DNA from: Chloroflexota bacterium
GTDB taxonomy: Bacteria > Chloroflexota > UBA6077 > JACCZL01
Assembly: GCA_020845495.1 (NCBI GenBank)
Contig: JADLFM010000164.1
Span: forward strand, 1 to 30,706
Reading direction: 5' to 3'
DNA length: 30,706 nucleotides
A program made the translations under genes and the position numbers. Below are positions 17,512 through 26,700 of the stretch, one piece after another. Numbering within the stretch: the first letter of the stretch is position 1; each line of letters starts with the position of its first letter. The notes below the pieces were generated by a model. It had not been told where the DNA came from. It worked only from the letters and a program-made list of their open reading frames with translations, and made no database searches.

Positions 17512-18678
17512 CTAACTTCGCAGTTGCCGAGCCTCGAGCTGTCGGAGCTGCTCCGTCTCCCATGTTGCATACGTCGTCGGATCTGAATCGTACGCTTGCC
17601 AGGCGGCTGCGCAAAGAGCGACAGGCGACTCGAAGTTGCGCCAGGCGTCACCCTCGCACGATTCATCTTCGGAGAATCGCCGCGGGTCCACTTCAGTCAC
17701 CATGTCTTCGATGAGGAGCGCTACCGCCTCCTCGAGACTATCATCGTAGAAGCCGTGGAAGTCGGTTGTGACTCCGAGTGCCTGGGCAACTGACTCCCAC
17801 TCCGACCTAACGCGGGCTGCAAGCTCGTCGAACCCTGCAGCCTCAGCTCGCCGCGCCAGGAAGTGCACGCGCAACGCGGTCACTGGATGATGGCTGCCAG
17901 CCATCTGTTCCGCCGACTGAGAGAAATCATTTGCGTCGAACCTACTCAGGAACGTCGTGAACGCGAGGAGGAACGACGGTCCTCCGATGTCGAAGCCGAC
18001 GGCATCGCAGAACAGCTCCTGGGCCCAGCGGTACCAGACGCGAACGATTAGTCTCCGGCGCGCCGCCTGCCGTTGGGCATAGCGGTCATTCCGCTGCGAG
18101 GCGGGGAGCAGGGTGTCCTCCACCTCTCGTTGAAGCTCACCGACCAGATCGTCCAGTTCTGGCTTATGCTTCGCATACAAGAGGTGGCCAAACTCGTGAA
18201 AGAGGAGCGGCTGAAAGAGGAGTCCGCGCTGTTCGATCGATGGGAAGAAATAGACTGGAACCAGGTCGACGAGCGGCAACATCGCTACGTCGCCGTCACA
18301 CATCGCCGGGGCATACGCGCCGGTCTGTAGATGGGACGTGTGCAGCCATCCAAGTATCCAGAGGCAAACAAAGTCTGAGGACTTTGCCCGCAACACGGGG
18401 GTGGCGAGCTGGGAGCTCAAGAAGCCGACCAGATCGACCGCGAGATTCGTGTCGCTCAAGATGTCGGGCAGGATCGAGCTCGTGCCGAGTTGAAGATATT
18501 GCAGGTTCCGCTCGATCCTGACCTGCTGCTCGTGGCAGAGTTCTGCGATGCGATCACGGTAGAGACTGAGCGCGGAGGGTACCCGAGCGGCGCTGATCAG
18601 GTCAATCAGCGTCCGGACGTCGGCCAGCAGGCCAATGTTCCGACGCTCAAGAACCGCCCGAACACGCGTCCAGGTCAC
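17512..18678 (-). CDS. HEXXH zinc metallopeptidase of the Argonaute operon
   Basis: The 388-aa protein carries H161EFGH165, the zinc-binding and catalytic motif. About 55 residues later comes E221LFCD225 with GFDIGGPSFLLAF, the likely third zinc ligand in a gluzincin-type arrangement, and then HHPVTALR near 263-270. This order (HEXXH, ExxxD, GP, HP...R) recurs in an uncharacterised group of bacterial metallopeptidases. There is no signal peptide and no clear membrane helix, so it should act in the cytoplasm. Its ATG overlaps the stop of the 148-aa gene (ATGA at 18675-18678), making it the last gene of the Argonaute operon. It may be a proteolytic effector or may process another member; the substrate is unknown. 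Confidence 0.78.
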   Translation of the reverse strand: MTWTRVRAVLERRNIGLLADVRTLIDLISAARVPSALSLYRDRIAELCHEQQVRIERNLQYLQLGTSSILPDILSDTNLAVDLVGFLSSQLATPVLRAKSSDFVCLWILGWLHTSHLQTGAYAPAMCDGDVAMLPLVDLVPVYFFPSIEQRGLLFQPLLFHEFGHLLYAKHKPELDDLVGELQREVEDTLLPASQRNDRYAQRQAARRRLIVRVWYRWAQELFCDAVGFDIGGPSFLLAFTTFLSRFDANDFSQSAEQMAGSHHPVTALRVHFLARRAEAAGFDELAARVRSEWESVAQALGVTTDFHGFYDDSLEEAVALLIEDMVTEVDPRRFSEDESCEGDAWRNFESPVALCAAAWQAYDSDPTTYATWETEQLRQLEARQLRS

Positions 18679-19121
18679 CGTCCGCCAATCTGGATCGGTG
18701 TGGACGGCGCAGGCACGGTCACCAACGTGCGCAGCTCCTGTAGGCCGGCAACAAGGCGAGGGAGATCCTCCTCGCGATCCGATTCGATCAACGTGGGGAG
18801 CTCGGTAAGGAGCCGAGGGGCCTCGCGCCTGCCATGCTCACGGACCTGACGAGATAGGAACCGGCCTGCTACGTCACCCAGTTGTGGGTCGGCCCCGATC
18901 ACGACCCCGGTGCTCCCGGTCTCCCCAAGGACAGCCTGGAGCCGCCCCAGGAAGCTCGACAAACGGCGACGCGCCTTCTGAACGTCGTCGATCGGCGTCG
19001 GGTCGTCGACGCCATCCAGCAGGAGCTTGGCATGGATCGACAACGTGTTGATCGCCGAGGCTACCTCGTGCGCCTGCTCGAAGGTAGAGGCTGCGAGCCA
19101 GTCATTTCTTGTTGCCATCAT
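18675..19121 (-). CDS. Uncharacterised helical protein of the Argonaute operon (148 aa)
   Basis: No known domain is recognised. The sequence looks mostly helical: HEVASAINTLSIHAKLLLDG and DVQKARRRLSSFLGRLQAVL are amphipathic, and a second helical part covers about residues 85-135. A central glycine-rich GSTGVVIGAD separates them. AAAGGAG precedes two consecutive ATG codons (19121 and 19118); the second has the better spacing. It lies 33 bp after the Argonaute stop and overlaps the metallopeptidase start. Its position suggests an adaptor between the Argonaute and the peptidase, or an inhibitor of the latter; both are inference. Confidence 0.75.
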   Translation of the reverse strand: MMATRNDWLAASTFEQAHEVASAINTLSIHAKLLLDGVDDPTPIDDVQKARRRLSSFLGRLQAVLGETGSTGVVIGADPQLGDVAGRFLSRQVREHGRREAPRLLTELPTLIESDREEDLPRLVAGLQELRTLVTVPAPSTPIQIGGR

Positions 19122-19154
19122 CGACTCCTTTCGCGCGATCCGCGCCCGAACGGG

Positions 19155-21464
19155 CTAGCGAAGCCGCCGAATATCCCGGGCGGCGTGGGCCTTCAGGTCT
19201 TCGTCCGTCCGCTTCAGAGCGATGTGCATGCGTTGGGCGACGCGGGGATTCGACCAGTTCAATTGGGCGCCGAGGTGCGTCGCTCGTGCCGCATCGACCA
19301 CCGATCGACATCGACCGTTGCCCTCGATGAGGTACGGCTCTGCGGTACCTTGTCGTAGGGTCGCTGCCCCAGTGCTGGTGACGAGCACGCTCCGATCGTT
19401 CAGGAGGATCGCCTGGCCCTCCAACGCGTTATCAACGCTCCCGTCAGCGTAGGTCTCCCAGAGGCGCAGGGACTTCAGCGTATCCTTGTGGATCTCGACC
19501 ACATCGACTCTGGCATCAGGAGAAAGCTTTCCACGATCTTGCAGTCGCACGACGGCCTCGTCGATGGCAGGTCCCTCCTGTCCGCAGAGTCGTCCATCCC
19601 GCAGGACCAGGAGCGATGTGAGCGCCTGTGCCGGTCGTCGCACAACTTGATCGATGATGTCGAAGATCCGATCTCTGAGCATCACCTGGTTGACCGACTC
19701 GTGCTGGTGGTCGGCTTTCGGGTAGACCTCGGTCCTAAGACAAAATGGCGGCGCCTGGCCTTCGCCGCGAGAGACGAGCAACGACAGAGCGAAATGACGT
19801 CGGTTGTACCCCACGTCGATGACGAGGTGGGCTTCGTACGGTCCCAGATCGGTCGCTCGGAAGGGCACTGCGTCAATGAGCTGCAGCACCTCCAGCGCAT
19901 TCTGGGTCACAAATCCTCGCCAGCGTGAGGAGCCCAGAGTTTTGCTGTGTTCGCGGCGACGATGATCCCAGGCACCCTCGCGGAGCTGCTTGTAATGGCG
20001 GCAGAGCACTCGTTCGGTGATGCGCTTGACACGCCAGTCGTCGAGTTGGAAGGCGACTTCGTGATAAGCCGTAGGCTCGTCGTTCAGCACGAAGACGAGC
20101 ATGCCTCCCTGGTCTCGCTCACGGAGCTGGGCAATCGCATCTGTGACGTCGTCATAGGGAACCGTGACGGCTTCGATTGGATGTCGCGTCCAGGTTGACA
20201 ACGCTTGAGCTAGATCGCCCGCCAGATTGTTTGCTACCGGTTCGCCGATGTGGCGTGGGTAGGCACAGTAGAGCGTGCGCGGCATTGACGGCGGAGCGGC
20301 ATGGCAGCCGGCAACCTCGATCGTCTGGGCACGGCGACGATAGTGCTCTCGATATGCTTCAATCGTCTCGCGCTCTGGTGGGTCGAGGCGACGTCCGCGA
20401 CCGAACAGGAGTGGCGGCGGAGCCAATCGTATCACTCGCTCCGGCGGTGGGCACCAGAACCCTTCGGCCAGGCCCGGCGCGATATGGCCGAAGGGCCGAC
20501 GGCCGAGCCGGTCCCAGAAAGCCTCAATCAGGTCGCGGCGCTCGGCCGGCGCGATCTTATCGATCTCTCCGAGCTCGTGGGGGACATTGTCGTTCATGAC
20601 CCGCACTCGAACGCGATTGGCTGCGACAGGCTGGGGAAACCTGATGCTAGGGAAGGAGACCCGTACGACAGCCATCTCGGGGGAAACTACCAGATCGGGA
20701 TTGTCGGCTCGATAGTAAGCGATGAGCGAGGGGTAGCTTCTCCCTCGGACGCGGATCGAACCTGTGGTCGCGCAGGTGAGACCTGGTGCGGGGGCCTCGA
20801 AATAACACTTCACCCGGGACCGACCGTTGTCGTAGAGCAGCGTGCCCTTTTGACCCTCCTGCCGACCAAGCAGCTCCTCGAGCCACCTCTCGCGCCGCTG
20901 CCGCTCATTGGTGTGGACGCGCTCGTCCAGGAAGTAGCTCAACGGCCGTGAAGTGAAGAATGCGGTGCCGATGTCAACCGCAACGCCCACACCTACGTCT
21001 TGGACGAGCACGGTCGAGAGCTCAAAGCGGCGATACGCGGCGATTCCGGCCTCCTCGCAGAAGGGCTCGGCTTCGTACCAGATTCTTGGACTGTCGAGGG
21101 TCCAGAGGTCGGTTCGCCGAGCGACCTGAGCGAGGAGCGCTCGTTCGACCAGGGGAAGTAGGACGGCCTCCGATTCGGGCTCGTCAAGCGTCAGCCGGCG
21201 AGTCGGGTCGCCAGCATCCGCCACGTCGAGCTCCCAGTCTTCGGCAGCGAGGTGGAGTCGTTCCGCTGGCTGCGTGCCCGCGATGATCAACGACGGAGCG
21301 GCGTCCGGGGCCGGCGTCGCCGCAATTCCATGCCGGTGGCGCAGCGTGTTGCACACCCTCTGGAGAAGATCCGGCGTGATGTTTGGCCCTTCGACTCGCG
21401 CACGGCGCGTCGAGATGTACAGTGAGGAACCAGGAGCGACGACCCGGATGTTTGTCTCAAGCAT
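19155..21464 (-). CDS. Long prokaryotic Argonaute (pAgo)
   Basis: The 769-aa protein has full-length Argonaute architecture. An N region (1-190) is followed by a PAZ-like region (about 200-275, with SYPSLIAYYRADNPDLVVSP), MID (about 395-540) and PIWI (about 545-769). PIWI shows D550 (LVIDVG), a candidate glutamate finger E589 (HES) and D623 (LRDGRL), so slicing is plausible. The fourth ligand cannot be fixed; D754/D756 are candidates. In MID, alignment by eye gives Y467, A471, K480 and L529 at the positions of the usual Tyr-Lys-Gln-Lys 5'-phosphate pocket, so only the tyrosine remains. The start overlaps the nuclease gene by 8 bp. pAgos use short guides against invading DNA or RNA; this one is probably plasmid- or phage-directed cargo. 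Confidence 0.9.
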   Translation of the reverse strand: MLETNIRVVAPGSSLYISTRRARVEGPNITPDLLQRVCNTLRHRHGIAATPAPDAAPSLIIAGTQPAERLHLAAEDWELDVADAGDPTRRLTLDEPESEAVLLPLVERALLAQVARRTDLWTLDSPRIWYEAEPFCEEAGIAAYRRFELSTVLVQDVGVGVAVDIGTAFFTSRPLSYFLDERVHTNERQRRERWLEELLGRQEGQKGTLLYDNGRSRVKCYFEAPAPGLTCATTGSIRVRGRSYPSLIAYYRADNPDLVVSPEMAVVRVSFPSIRFPQPVAANRVRVRVMNDNVPHELGEIDKIAPAERRDLIEAFWDRLGRRPFGHIAPGLAEGFWCPPPERVIRLAPPPLLFGRGRRLDPPERETIEAYREHYRRRAQTIEVAGCHAAPPSMPRTLYCAYPRHIGEPVANNLAGDLAQALSTWTRHPIEAVTVPYDDVTDAIAQLRERDQGGMLVFVLNDEPTAYHEVAFQLDDWRVKRITERVLCRHYKQLREGAWDHRRREHSKTLGSSRWRGFVTQNALEVLQLIDAVPFRATDLGPYEAHLVIDVGYNRRHFALSLLVSRGEGQAPPFCLRTEVYPKADHQHESVNQVMLRDRIFDIIDQVVRRPAQALTSLLVLRDGRLCGQEGPAIDEAVVRLQDRGKLSPDARVDVVEIHKDTLKSLRLWETYADGSVDNALEGQAILLNDRSVLVTSTGAATLRQGTAEPYLIEGNGRCRSVVDAARATHLGAQLNWSNPRVAQRMHIALKRTDEDLKAHAARDIRRLR

Positions 21465-22464
21465 CAGCGACCTGGCTCCCTTCTGGACAGGCCCGTTGGA
21501 ATCGGCAGCCGTTGCAGATCGCCGCCTTCAAGCACGGCGAAAAGGCCTCGACGACGCCGCGCTGACCGTAATCATGAAGTGTTGCCATGCGCTCGGCATC
21601 CTGCACGATGAGCGCGCGAGCGGCTCTGAGCACTGGTGCGTCCGCCCGGAAATCGACGACTTCTCGCGAACCTAGCTGCGCCTTACACACACGCAGGTTG
21701 TCCGGGTCGCAGGCGAACTGCTCGAGCGCCCATAGAGCGTATACGGCCAACTGGAGACTGTCATCACCTGATCCGTCGCTGCTGCCCATCTTCCAATCGA
21801 CGACGGTGACGCCCTGTTCGTCTCGGAAGGCGAAATCAACTCTCCCTTCGACACGGCAGGGGAGCTGGCCCACCAGACGCATCGATGTCTCGATAGTTGC
21901 CTCACTGTCAGCGGCGGCCCGGCGAAACTTCGCGAACGATCCGTCCAGGGCGAATGTTGTGAGCGCGGCCATCATCCGCTCTTCGGTCTCCTCGCAGAGG
22001 TCCTCGGCCCGTGGATCGCGGTAGTGAAACTCACGCAGGAGAACCGGTGGGTAACGGACGGCGGGGTCGGTGTGCGCGCCGTCGGGATGAGCGCGCGAAA
22101 ATGCGCAATCTGCGTCGAAGAGCCGGTGTGCCCACCCTTTGAGGCGTTCCAAGCCCGGCTCGGCACCCCTTTGTACCTCCCGAAGGTACCAACTAATGGC
22201 GAGGTGGAGAATGCTCCCGGCCCGCTCGTGGCGCGTCGAGACGCCCTTAAGAAAGTGGAGATCGTCCTTGTTGGCGACGATCTTGGCGGTACGGCGATTG
22301 GCGCCGTAGTAGGTGTAGTAGTAGCGTCGAGCGCACTGTTCGAGGGTCGATCTGCGGCTATGGGACCAGATGATCCTGGTCAATCGCTCGCGAAGCGGAA
22401 CCATCGGCGAAGGTGTTTCGTCAGGAGCAAACAACTCCAACTGGAAGGGAGCACCTTTAGTCAT
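21457..22464 (-). CDS. Cas4/AddB-like PD-(D/E)XK nuclease with Fe-S cluster motif
   Basis: The 335-aa protein contains the complete RecB-family nuclease set: H87 (GSILHLAI), D210 (GRVDFAF), D223-W-K225 (VVDWKMG) and Q238...Y242 (QLAVYALW). A lone C44 (LEQCARRYYY) pairs with C317-x2-C320-x5-C326 (CNGCRFQRAC), the four-cysteine Fe-S pattern of Cas4 and AddB. Such enzymes degrade or trim single-stranded DNA ends. Its ATG overlaps the regulator stop (ATGA at 22461-22464), and its 3' end overlaps the Argonaute start, so the two are probably made together. It could generate or trim guides, or destroy targets the Argonaute marks. No cas1 or cas2 is present, so CRISPR adaptation is unlikely. Confidence 0.88.
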   Translation of the reverse strand: MTKGAPFQLELFAPDETPSPMVPLRERLTRIIWSHSRRSTLEQCARRYYYTYYGANRRTAKIVANKDDLHFLKGVSTRHERAGSILHLAISWYLREVQRGAEPGLERLKGWAHRLFDADCAFSRAHPDGAHTDPAVRYPPVLLREFHYRDPRAEDLCEETEERMMAALTTFALDGSFAKFRRAAADSEATIETSMRLVGQLPCRVEGRVDFAFRDEQGVTVVDWKMGSSDGSGDDSLQLAVYALWALEQFACDPDNLRVCKAQLGSREVVDFRADAPVLRAARALIVQDAERMATLHDYGQRGVVEAFSPCLKAAICNGCRFQRACPEGSQVADA

Positions 22465-22808
22465 CGGTCCCCTCCCCGTAGCCTGCCGAGCGTGCGTGCG
22501 AGGTCAGACCACTCATCCTCAGAGAGGCCCATCCTTTGGGCCTCACGCAGAAACTTTTGCGCGCTGGGGCTCGTGCTCACCGTCGCCTGAACCTCAGAGG
22601 GTATCTTGCCGGTAAGGGCGAGGAGCTCCTCAGGTGGGACGCCGAGGATGCTCGACAGCACGACCACCGTATCGGCGGCTGGCGGGGGGAGCCGATTGTT
22701 CTCGAGCTTGGAGATGTAGGAGAAGTCCAAGCTTGATCGCTCAGCCAGGTCTCGCTGTGTCAAGCCAGCGGCCCGGCGACGATCGCGTAGAACGGCTCCG
22801 AACGTCAT
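22461..22808 (-). CDS. XRE-family transcriptional regulator of the Argonaute operon
   Basis: The 115-aa protein has an N-terminal Cro/CI-type helix-turn-helix (LRDRRRAAGLTQRDLAERSSLDFSYISKLENNR, about residues 7-40) and a short C-terminal helical part. The ATG at 22808 gives this form. An in-frame GTG at 22817 lies at the expected transcription start and would give a leaderless message. It is the first gene of the five-gene operon, and an inverted repeat overlaps the promoter, so autorepression and control of the Argonaute operon are likely. Confidence 0.88.
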   Translation of the reverse strand: MTFGAVLRDRRRAAGLTQRDLAERSSLDFSYISKLENNRLPPPAADTVVVLSSILGVPPEELLALTGKIPSEVQATVSTSPSAQKFLREAQRMGLSEDEWSDLARTLGRLRGGDR

Positions 22809-22823
22809 TTCACTCACATCGTC

Positions 22824-22858
22824 ACCATAGCACGATGTTGAGTGGATAGTCAACTCAA
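22824..22858 (-). promoter_or_regulatory. Promoter and operator of the Argonaute operon
   Basis: On the minus strand TTGACT (22853-22848) and TATGGT (22829-22824) form a -35/-10 pair with an 18-bp spacer. The region is AT-richer than its surroundings. GTTGA...TCAAC (22837-22841 and 22850-22854) and the overlapping TTGAGT/ACTCAA repeat straddle the -35 box, a natural binding site for the XRE regulator. Confidence 0.6.
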
Positions 22859-23305
22859 GCTCACCTAAACCAAGTCCAAGGTGGAACCCGCAGACGCCTC
22901 ACAATAGCGGAATGTAGTTTTCACCGTGGCTTTGGTCTAGTCCGCGAGAAGGCTCTCGTCGTCAGGAGGGGAAGCCGGGTCTGGGCATACGTGGACTCGC
23001 CTGCTAGCCCGTCTATGTTCGACTGAACAAGCTGTCAGACCTATACACCAGTCGGCAGCGATCTCACTCCTCGAGTCGGTGATCTCGCCGATGAGCATCC
23101 AGGCACGCCTGAGTGTAAGGTCGAAGCCGACCAGCCAGGGGCAGCCGAGACGGACTACCAGTGTCGAGCGCAGCGACACCGGCACGAGTATGTTCCGTAC
23201 GATGTCGCCGACACAGCGGGCAATGGACCGAGCGGTATGGCAACCTACTGAAGTACGGAGTTGGGTGCTCGCCGGGGGTTGGCTGATCGGGAACGGCCTA
23301 CAGAG
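22859..23305. other. Intergenic region between Argonaute operon and pilus module
   Basis: No convincing gene is seen. An 82-codon minus-strand frame (22937-23185) has no ribosome binding site and no recognisable motif. The region probably holds the 3' end of the pilus transcript and the upstream part of the Argonaute promoter. No clear terminator hairpin with a T tract was found. Confidence 0.45.
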
Positions 23306-23719
23306 CTATTGGATAGTCAGGGCCATCGCTGAGCCGATGGCGATGGCAGGAACATATGGAAACGCTGGCTGTCCTCGATACCAGGCAACAATGGCGAGGA
23401 CAGCGCCGGCGAGTGATGTCCACCAAGCTGTCCATAGGACGAACATCGGACCCTTCCATGCGCCGATTGCCGCAAGCAGCAGTGCGTCTGCTGCGCCGAA
23501 TGCGCCGATGAGGACAAATGGAAGTACGATCAGTCCGCCGACGGTCGTCCCGAGCAGGCTCAGGAGCATCGCACTCTCCCCATTCGTCGACGCGACGAGG
23601 ATGCCCGCCGCGATGCCTCCGAACGTGAGCCAGCCCGGGACCTCGCGGCGGCGAACATCAGTGAAGGTGGCCATCAGCAGCATCACGCCGAGGAAGAGCG
23701 TGTCGAGGGACGACGGCAT
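23306..23719 (-). CDS. Prepilin peptidase (A24 family, TadV/CpaA-like)
   Basis: The 137-aa protein is almost entirely membrane-embedded, with about four or five helices. The two aspartates of the aspartic prepilin peptidase family are present: D21 in FTDVRRREVPG and D78 in FGAADALLLAAIG, where the usual GxGD reads GAAD. The length fits the minimal TadV type without an N-methylase domain. ATG 23719 was chosen by alignment with the family start; its ribosome binding site is weak. It lies 28 bp after the giant fusion gene and is the last gene of the pilus module, where it would cleave Flp-type prepilins. Confidence 0.85.
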   Translation of the reverse strand: MPSSLDTLFLGVMLLMATFTDVRRREVPGWLTFGGIAAGILVASTNGESAMLLSLLGTTVGGLIVLPFVLIGAFGAADALLLAAIGAWKGPMFVLWTAWWTSLAGAVLAIVAWYRGQPAFPYVPAIAIGSAMALTIQ

Positions 23720-23747
23720 CAACTCGTTCCCAAACCCCGCCAGACAG

Positions 23748-26700
23748 TCATGACGGCCCCACGGTCGCCCGAGACTCGAGAGCAGCGAGTGCCTCCTCGT
23801 ACAGGGCAACGGTCTCGCTCTCCGGCTCGTACAGCTCCGGATAGTCGTCGGGATCATCCGACGATTTGAGTAACTGCCGAAGGGCATCCTGCAACCGGCG
23901 GTGCTCGCGAAGAAGCGCACCTCGGTCGCCAAGCTCCTGGTAGCAGCGATAGAGGCTTCGGACGACGTCCTCGAGCGTCGGCTCCAGCTTGAGGATGTCC
24001 CGGTAGAGTGCTACCGCACGAGCAGGCTGTCCTTGCTGGCGGTGTAGCTCCGCCAACCGCTGCGTCACACGGAAGTACTCCTCGCGATACAACTCGCGAA
24101 GAGTGAGCCCATCATCCCCACGGGTATGAACCCATTCGTAGTACGGCTCCGTGAGGAGGTCGCCTCGGTAGAGCGCGCGGGCTTCCTCAAGCGCTTCCAT
24201 GGCTTCGGCCGATTGCCGCTTTGAGGCCGATTTGCAGAGCTCCATGAAACGATGGACATCCGACGAGATGCAATCGGCGTCGAGATGGCAGACCCCGTTT
24301 CGCTCGACGCGCACCACCTCACCGGTCAGACCAGAGACTTGCTTTCTGAGCGTACTCCTCAGGCGAACGAGCGAAACTTTGAGCCGGTTGGCTGCCTTCT
24401 TTGAAACCACCTCCGGCCAGAGCGCTGCTACCAGCCGTTCGCGTGAGACGGTGCCACCTGGCTGAGCACAAAGGAACGCAAGAATGTCCCAGGCCTTATA
24501 ATGCGCCCCGTCGGATCCATTGGCCGACAGATCGTGGTCGCCCGACGTGACACGGAACGACCCGAAGCATCTGACCTGAATCGGCAACGAGCAGTCGGTA
24601 GCGCCAGCAACCACGTCGCCAGGCCTGCTCGCCGAACCCGGCAAATCTGACACCACAGGTTCGGCGTGCGATCCGTTGACCCAGCTGTCGGTCTTGAGAC
24701 CAACGCCACTGGCGGGCAGTCCGTTCTTGACCTTCCGGCCATGTCGTACGGGCACCAGTTCGGCGGCCGCGACGGGATCGTCCTGATCGTCCGTTCCACG
24801 CGAAGCCTCGGGCGGATCGTCGTGCCGTGAGCCATCCTCGCGCGGTGCGACATCATCCCGCGACGTGCTCTCGGCTTCCACCGTTGGGTCAGTAGATCCG
24901 GCATACGCCTCTCGCATCACCCTGACGAGTTGATCGAGATGCTCAGGTGACAGTCGGAAGCCGCGAGCCCGCAGCGGCACCCGTCCGTCGATGCGAATGA
25001 GAAGATCGCCTCCTCCGCCCAGATCCGCAGCGTCCGGGCGGCCGATGAGCCGAATGCTTGCGTCCTCGTCAAGAGACTGGAGGGCAACGCGGGTGGCGAA
25101 GTGCGCCAGCACCTCGTCTCCGATGGCCTCCGGGCGGGTGCTGGCCGAGAGGAGGCGAATGCCATTCGCCGCCCCGTGGACGCCGAGGAGCTCGAACGTG
25201 GTCGCGTCTCCCGCGATGTCGGCGAGCTCGCCGATCACCACGATGATCTCTGGCTGGCGTTCAGCGTCGAGCTCGTCAGCTTGAGCTTCGTGACTAAGTC
25301 TCTGCATCCGACGATCAAGCTCCGTTCGCAGCTCCTGGAGGATCTCGGTCACGGCATCTTCGTCCGTCGGGTCGATCGGACCACGCGACTGGTGCGGCAG
25401 ACCGAGAACCGCGGACGGCAGTGAACGGCGGCTGGCGATTGTCACCAGGCGCACGTCCTCCGGTCGGCAGCGCGCAGTGAGGGCGCCAATCAGGCTCGTC
25501 AAGACGATCTCGGCGCCGCCACCAGGCAGCCCGGCCACCAGCACGTGTCCGAACTCGCGCCAGTTCGCGTAGAGCGTCTCACGACCGGGCAGGACGCCAA
25601 TGGGCAATAGGATGGGCGCGCCAGCCGGCCGGCCTGTAGCCAGTCGAGAGAGGCCAGCGACCTTCAGACCAGAAACCCGAACCATGACGTCGTGATCCGT
25701 GGTGCGCCAGGCGTCACCTGATCCACCGAGCCGTTGGCCCAGGTCCGGAGTGATCTCCAACAGCCGCGGCTGGGCCGCGAGACCGGCGTTGAGAGTCAAC
25801 GACACGGCGGTCCGGCGTTGGCCGACGGTCACCACGTCGATCTGGCCGAGGTCGTGTCCTTCGAAGAATCGGACTGCCTGGTCGGCGACGATAACTGCTG
25901 GTTCGACCTCTCCACCGTGAAGCCGATGCTCGAGGACACGGGCCAACTCGGGCTCGGCGAAGCCTTCATTACTCTCCGGGCCTTCCTCTGGCACGTCGGG
26001 CAACCACGGCTCGACGAGTCGTCGCCGAGCTCGTCGCAGGGCCACGAGTACCGCGCCGCCCGCTGCTGCAAAGGCTGCGAGAGCAGCGGCACCGTACTTC
26101 AGTGGCGTGACATCAGCGTCAGACGGAGATTCGGTCGGCGCGACTCCAACCGCCTCGGCCGGAACGTTAGTTGTGGCCGGGATTGCAGTTGCCGACGGCT
26201 CAGCCGGAGGCAGGGTATCTGTCGGTACCGGGGTGACCGTGGGTGGCGTCGATGGTTGAGTGATCGCCGCCTCCGGAGAAGGCGAGGGCTCTGGCGTGGG
26301 TGGGGTGGGCTCTGGTGATGGCTCTGCGATGGCGGGTGTGCCCGGCTCCATCGACGGAGACGGCGGGGCCTCCGCTATGACCGTGGGAGCCGGGGACGGG
26401 GCCGGTGGCGCATCGTCTGCCGCGACGATTGGGATAAGCAGACGCAAGCCCGGCCAGATGAGGTCCGGCCGGGTGAGGGCACGACCGTCCGGGAGTCTGG
26501 CAGTCTCGCGGTTCGCCTCGAAGATCTGGCACCAGGCTGCCTCGTTACCGAGCAGGCGAGCGGCGACGCCACGCAGGGTATCTTCGTCATCGACTACGTA
26601 ATAGGTACGGCCGTCCACATCCTCGATCGCCCGGCTGGGTAACGGCACATCAATGGTCCAGCCCTGCTGGATGACCCCTGTCCGCGTGAAGCGGCTGCCG

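Noticed and set aside
19155..21464. Possible PIWI-RE family protein rather than an Argonaute
   Set aside because: The order of the IDVG, glutamate and RDGRL motifs and a PAZ-like region fit classical long pAgos, and no DinG-type helicase partner is nearby.
21457..22464. cas4 gene of a CRISPR-Cas adaptation module
   Set aside because: No cas1, cas2 or repeat-spacer array occurs in the window. The context is the Argonaute operon.
22937..23185. An 82-codon frame on the minus strand
   Set aside because: It has no ribosome binding site and its second half does not read like protein. It is described only as part of the intergenic region.
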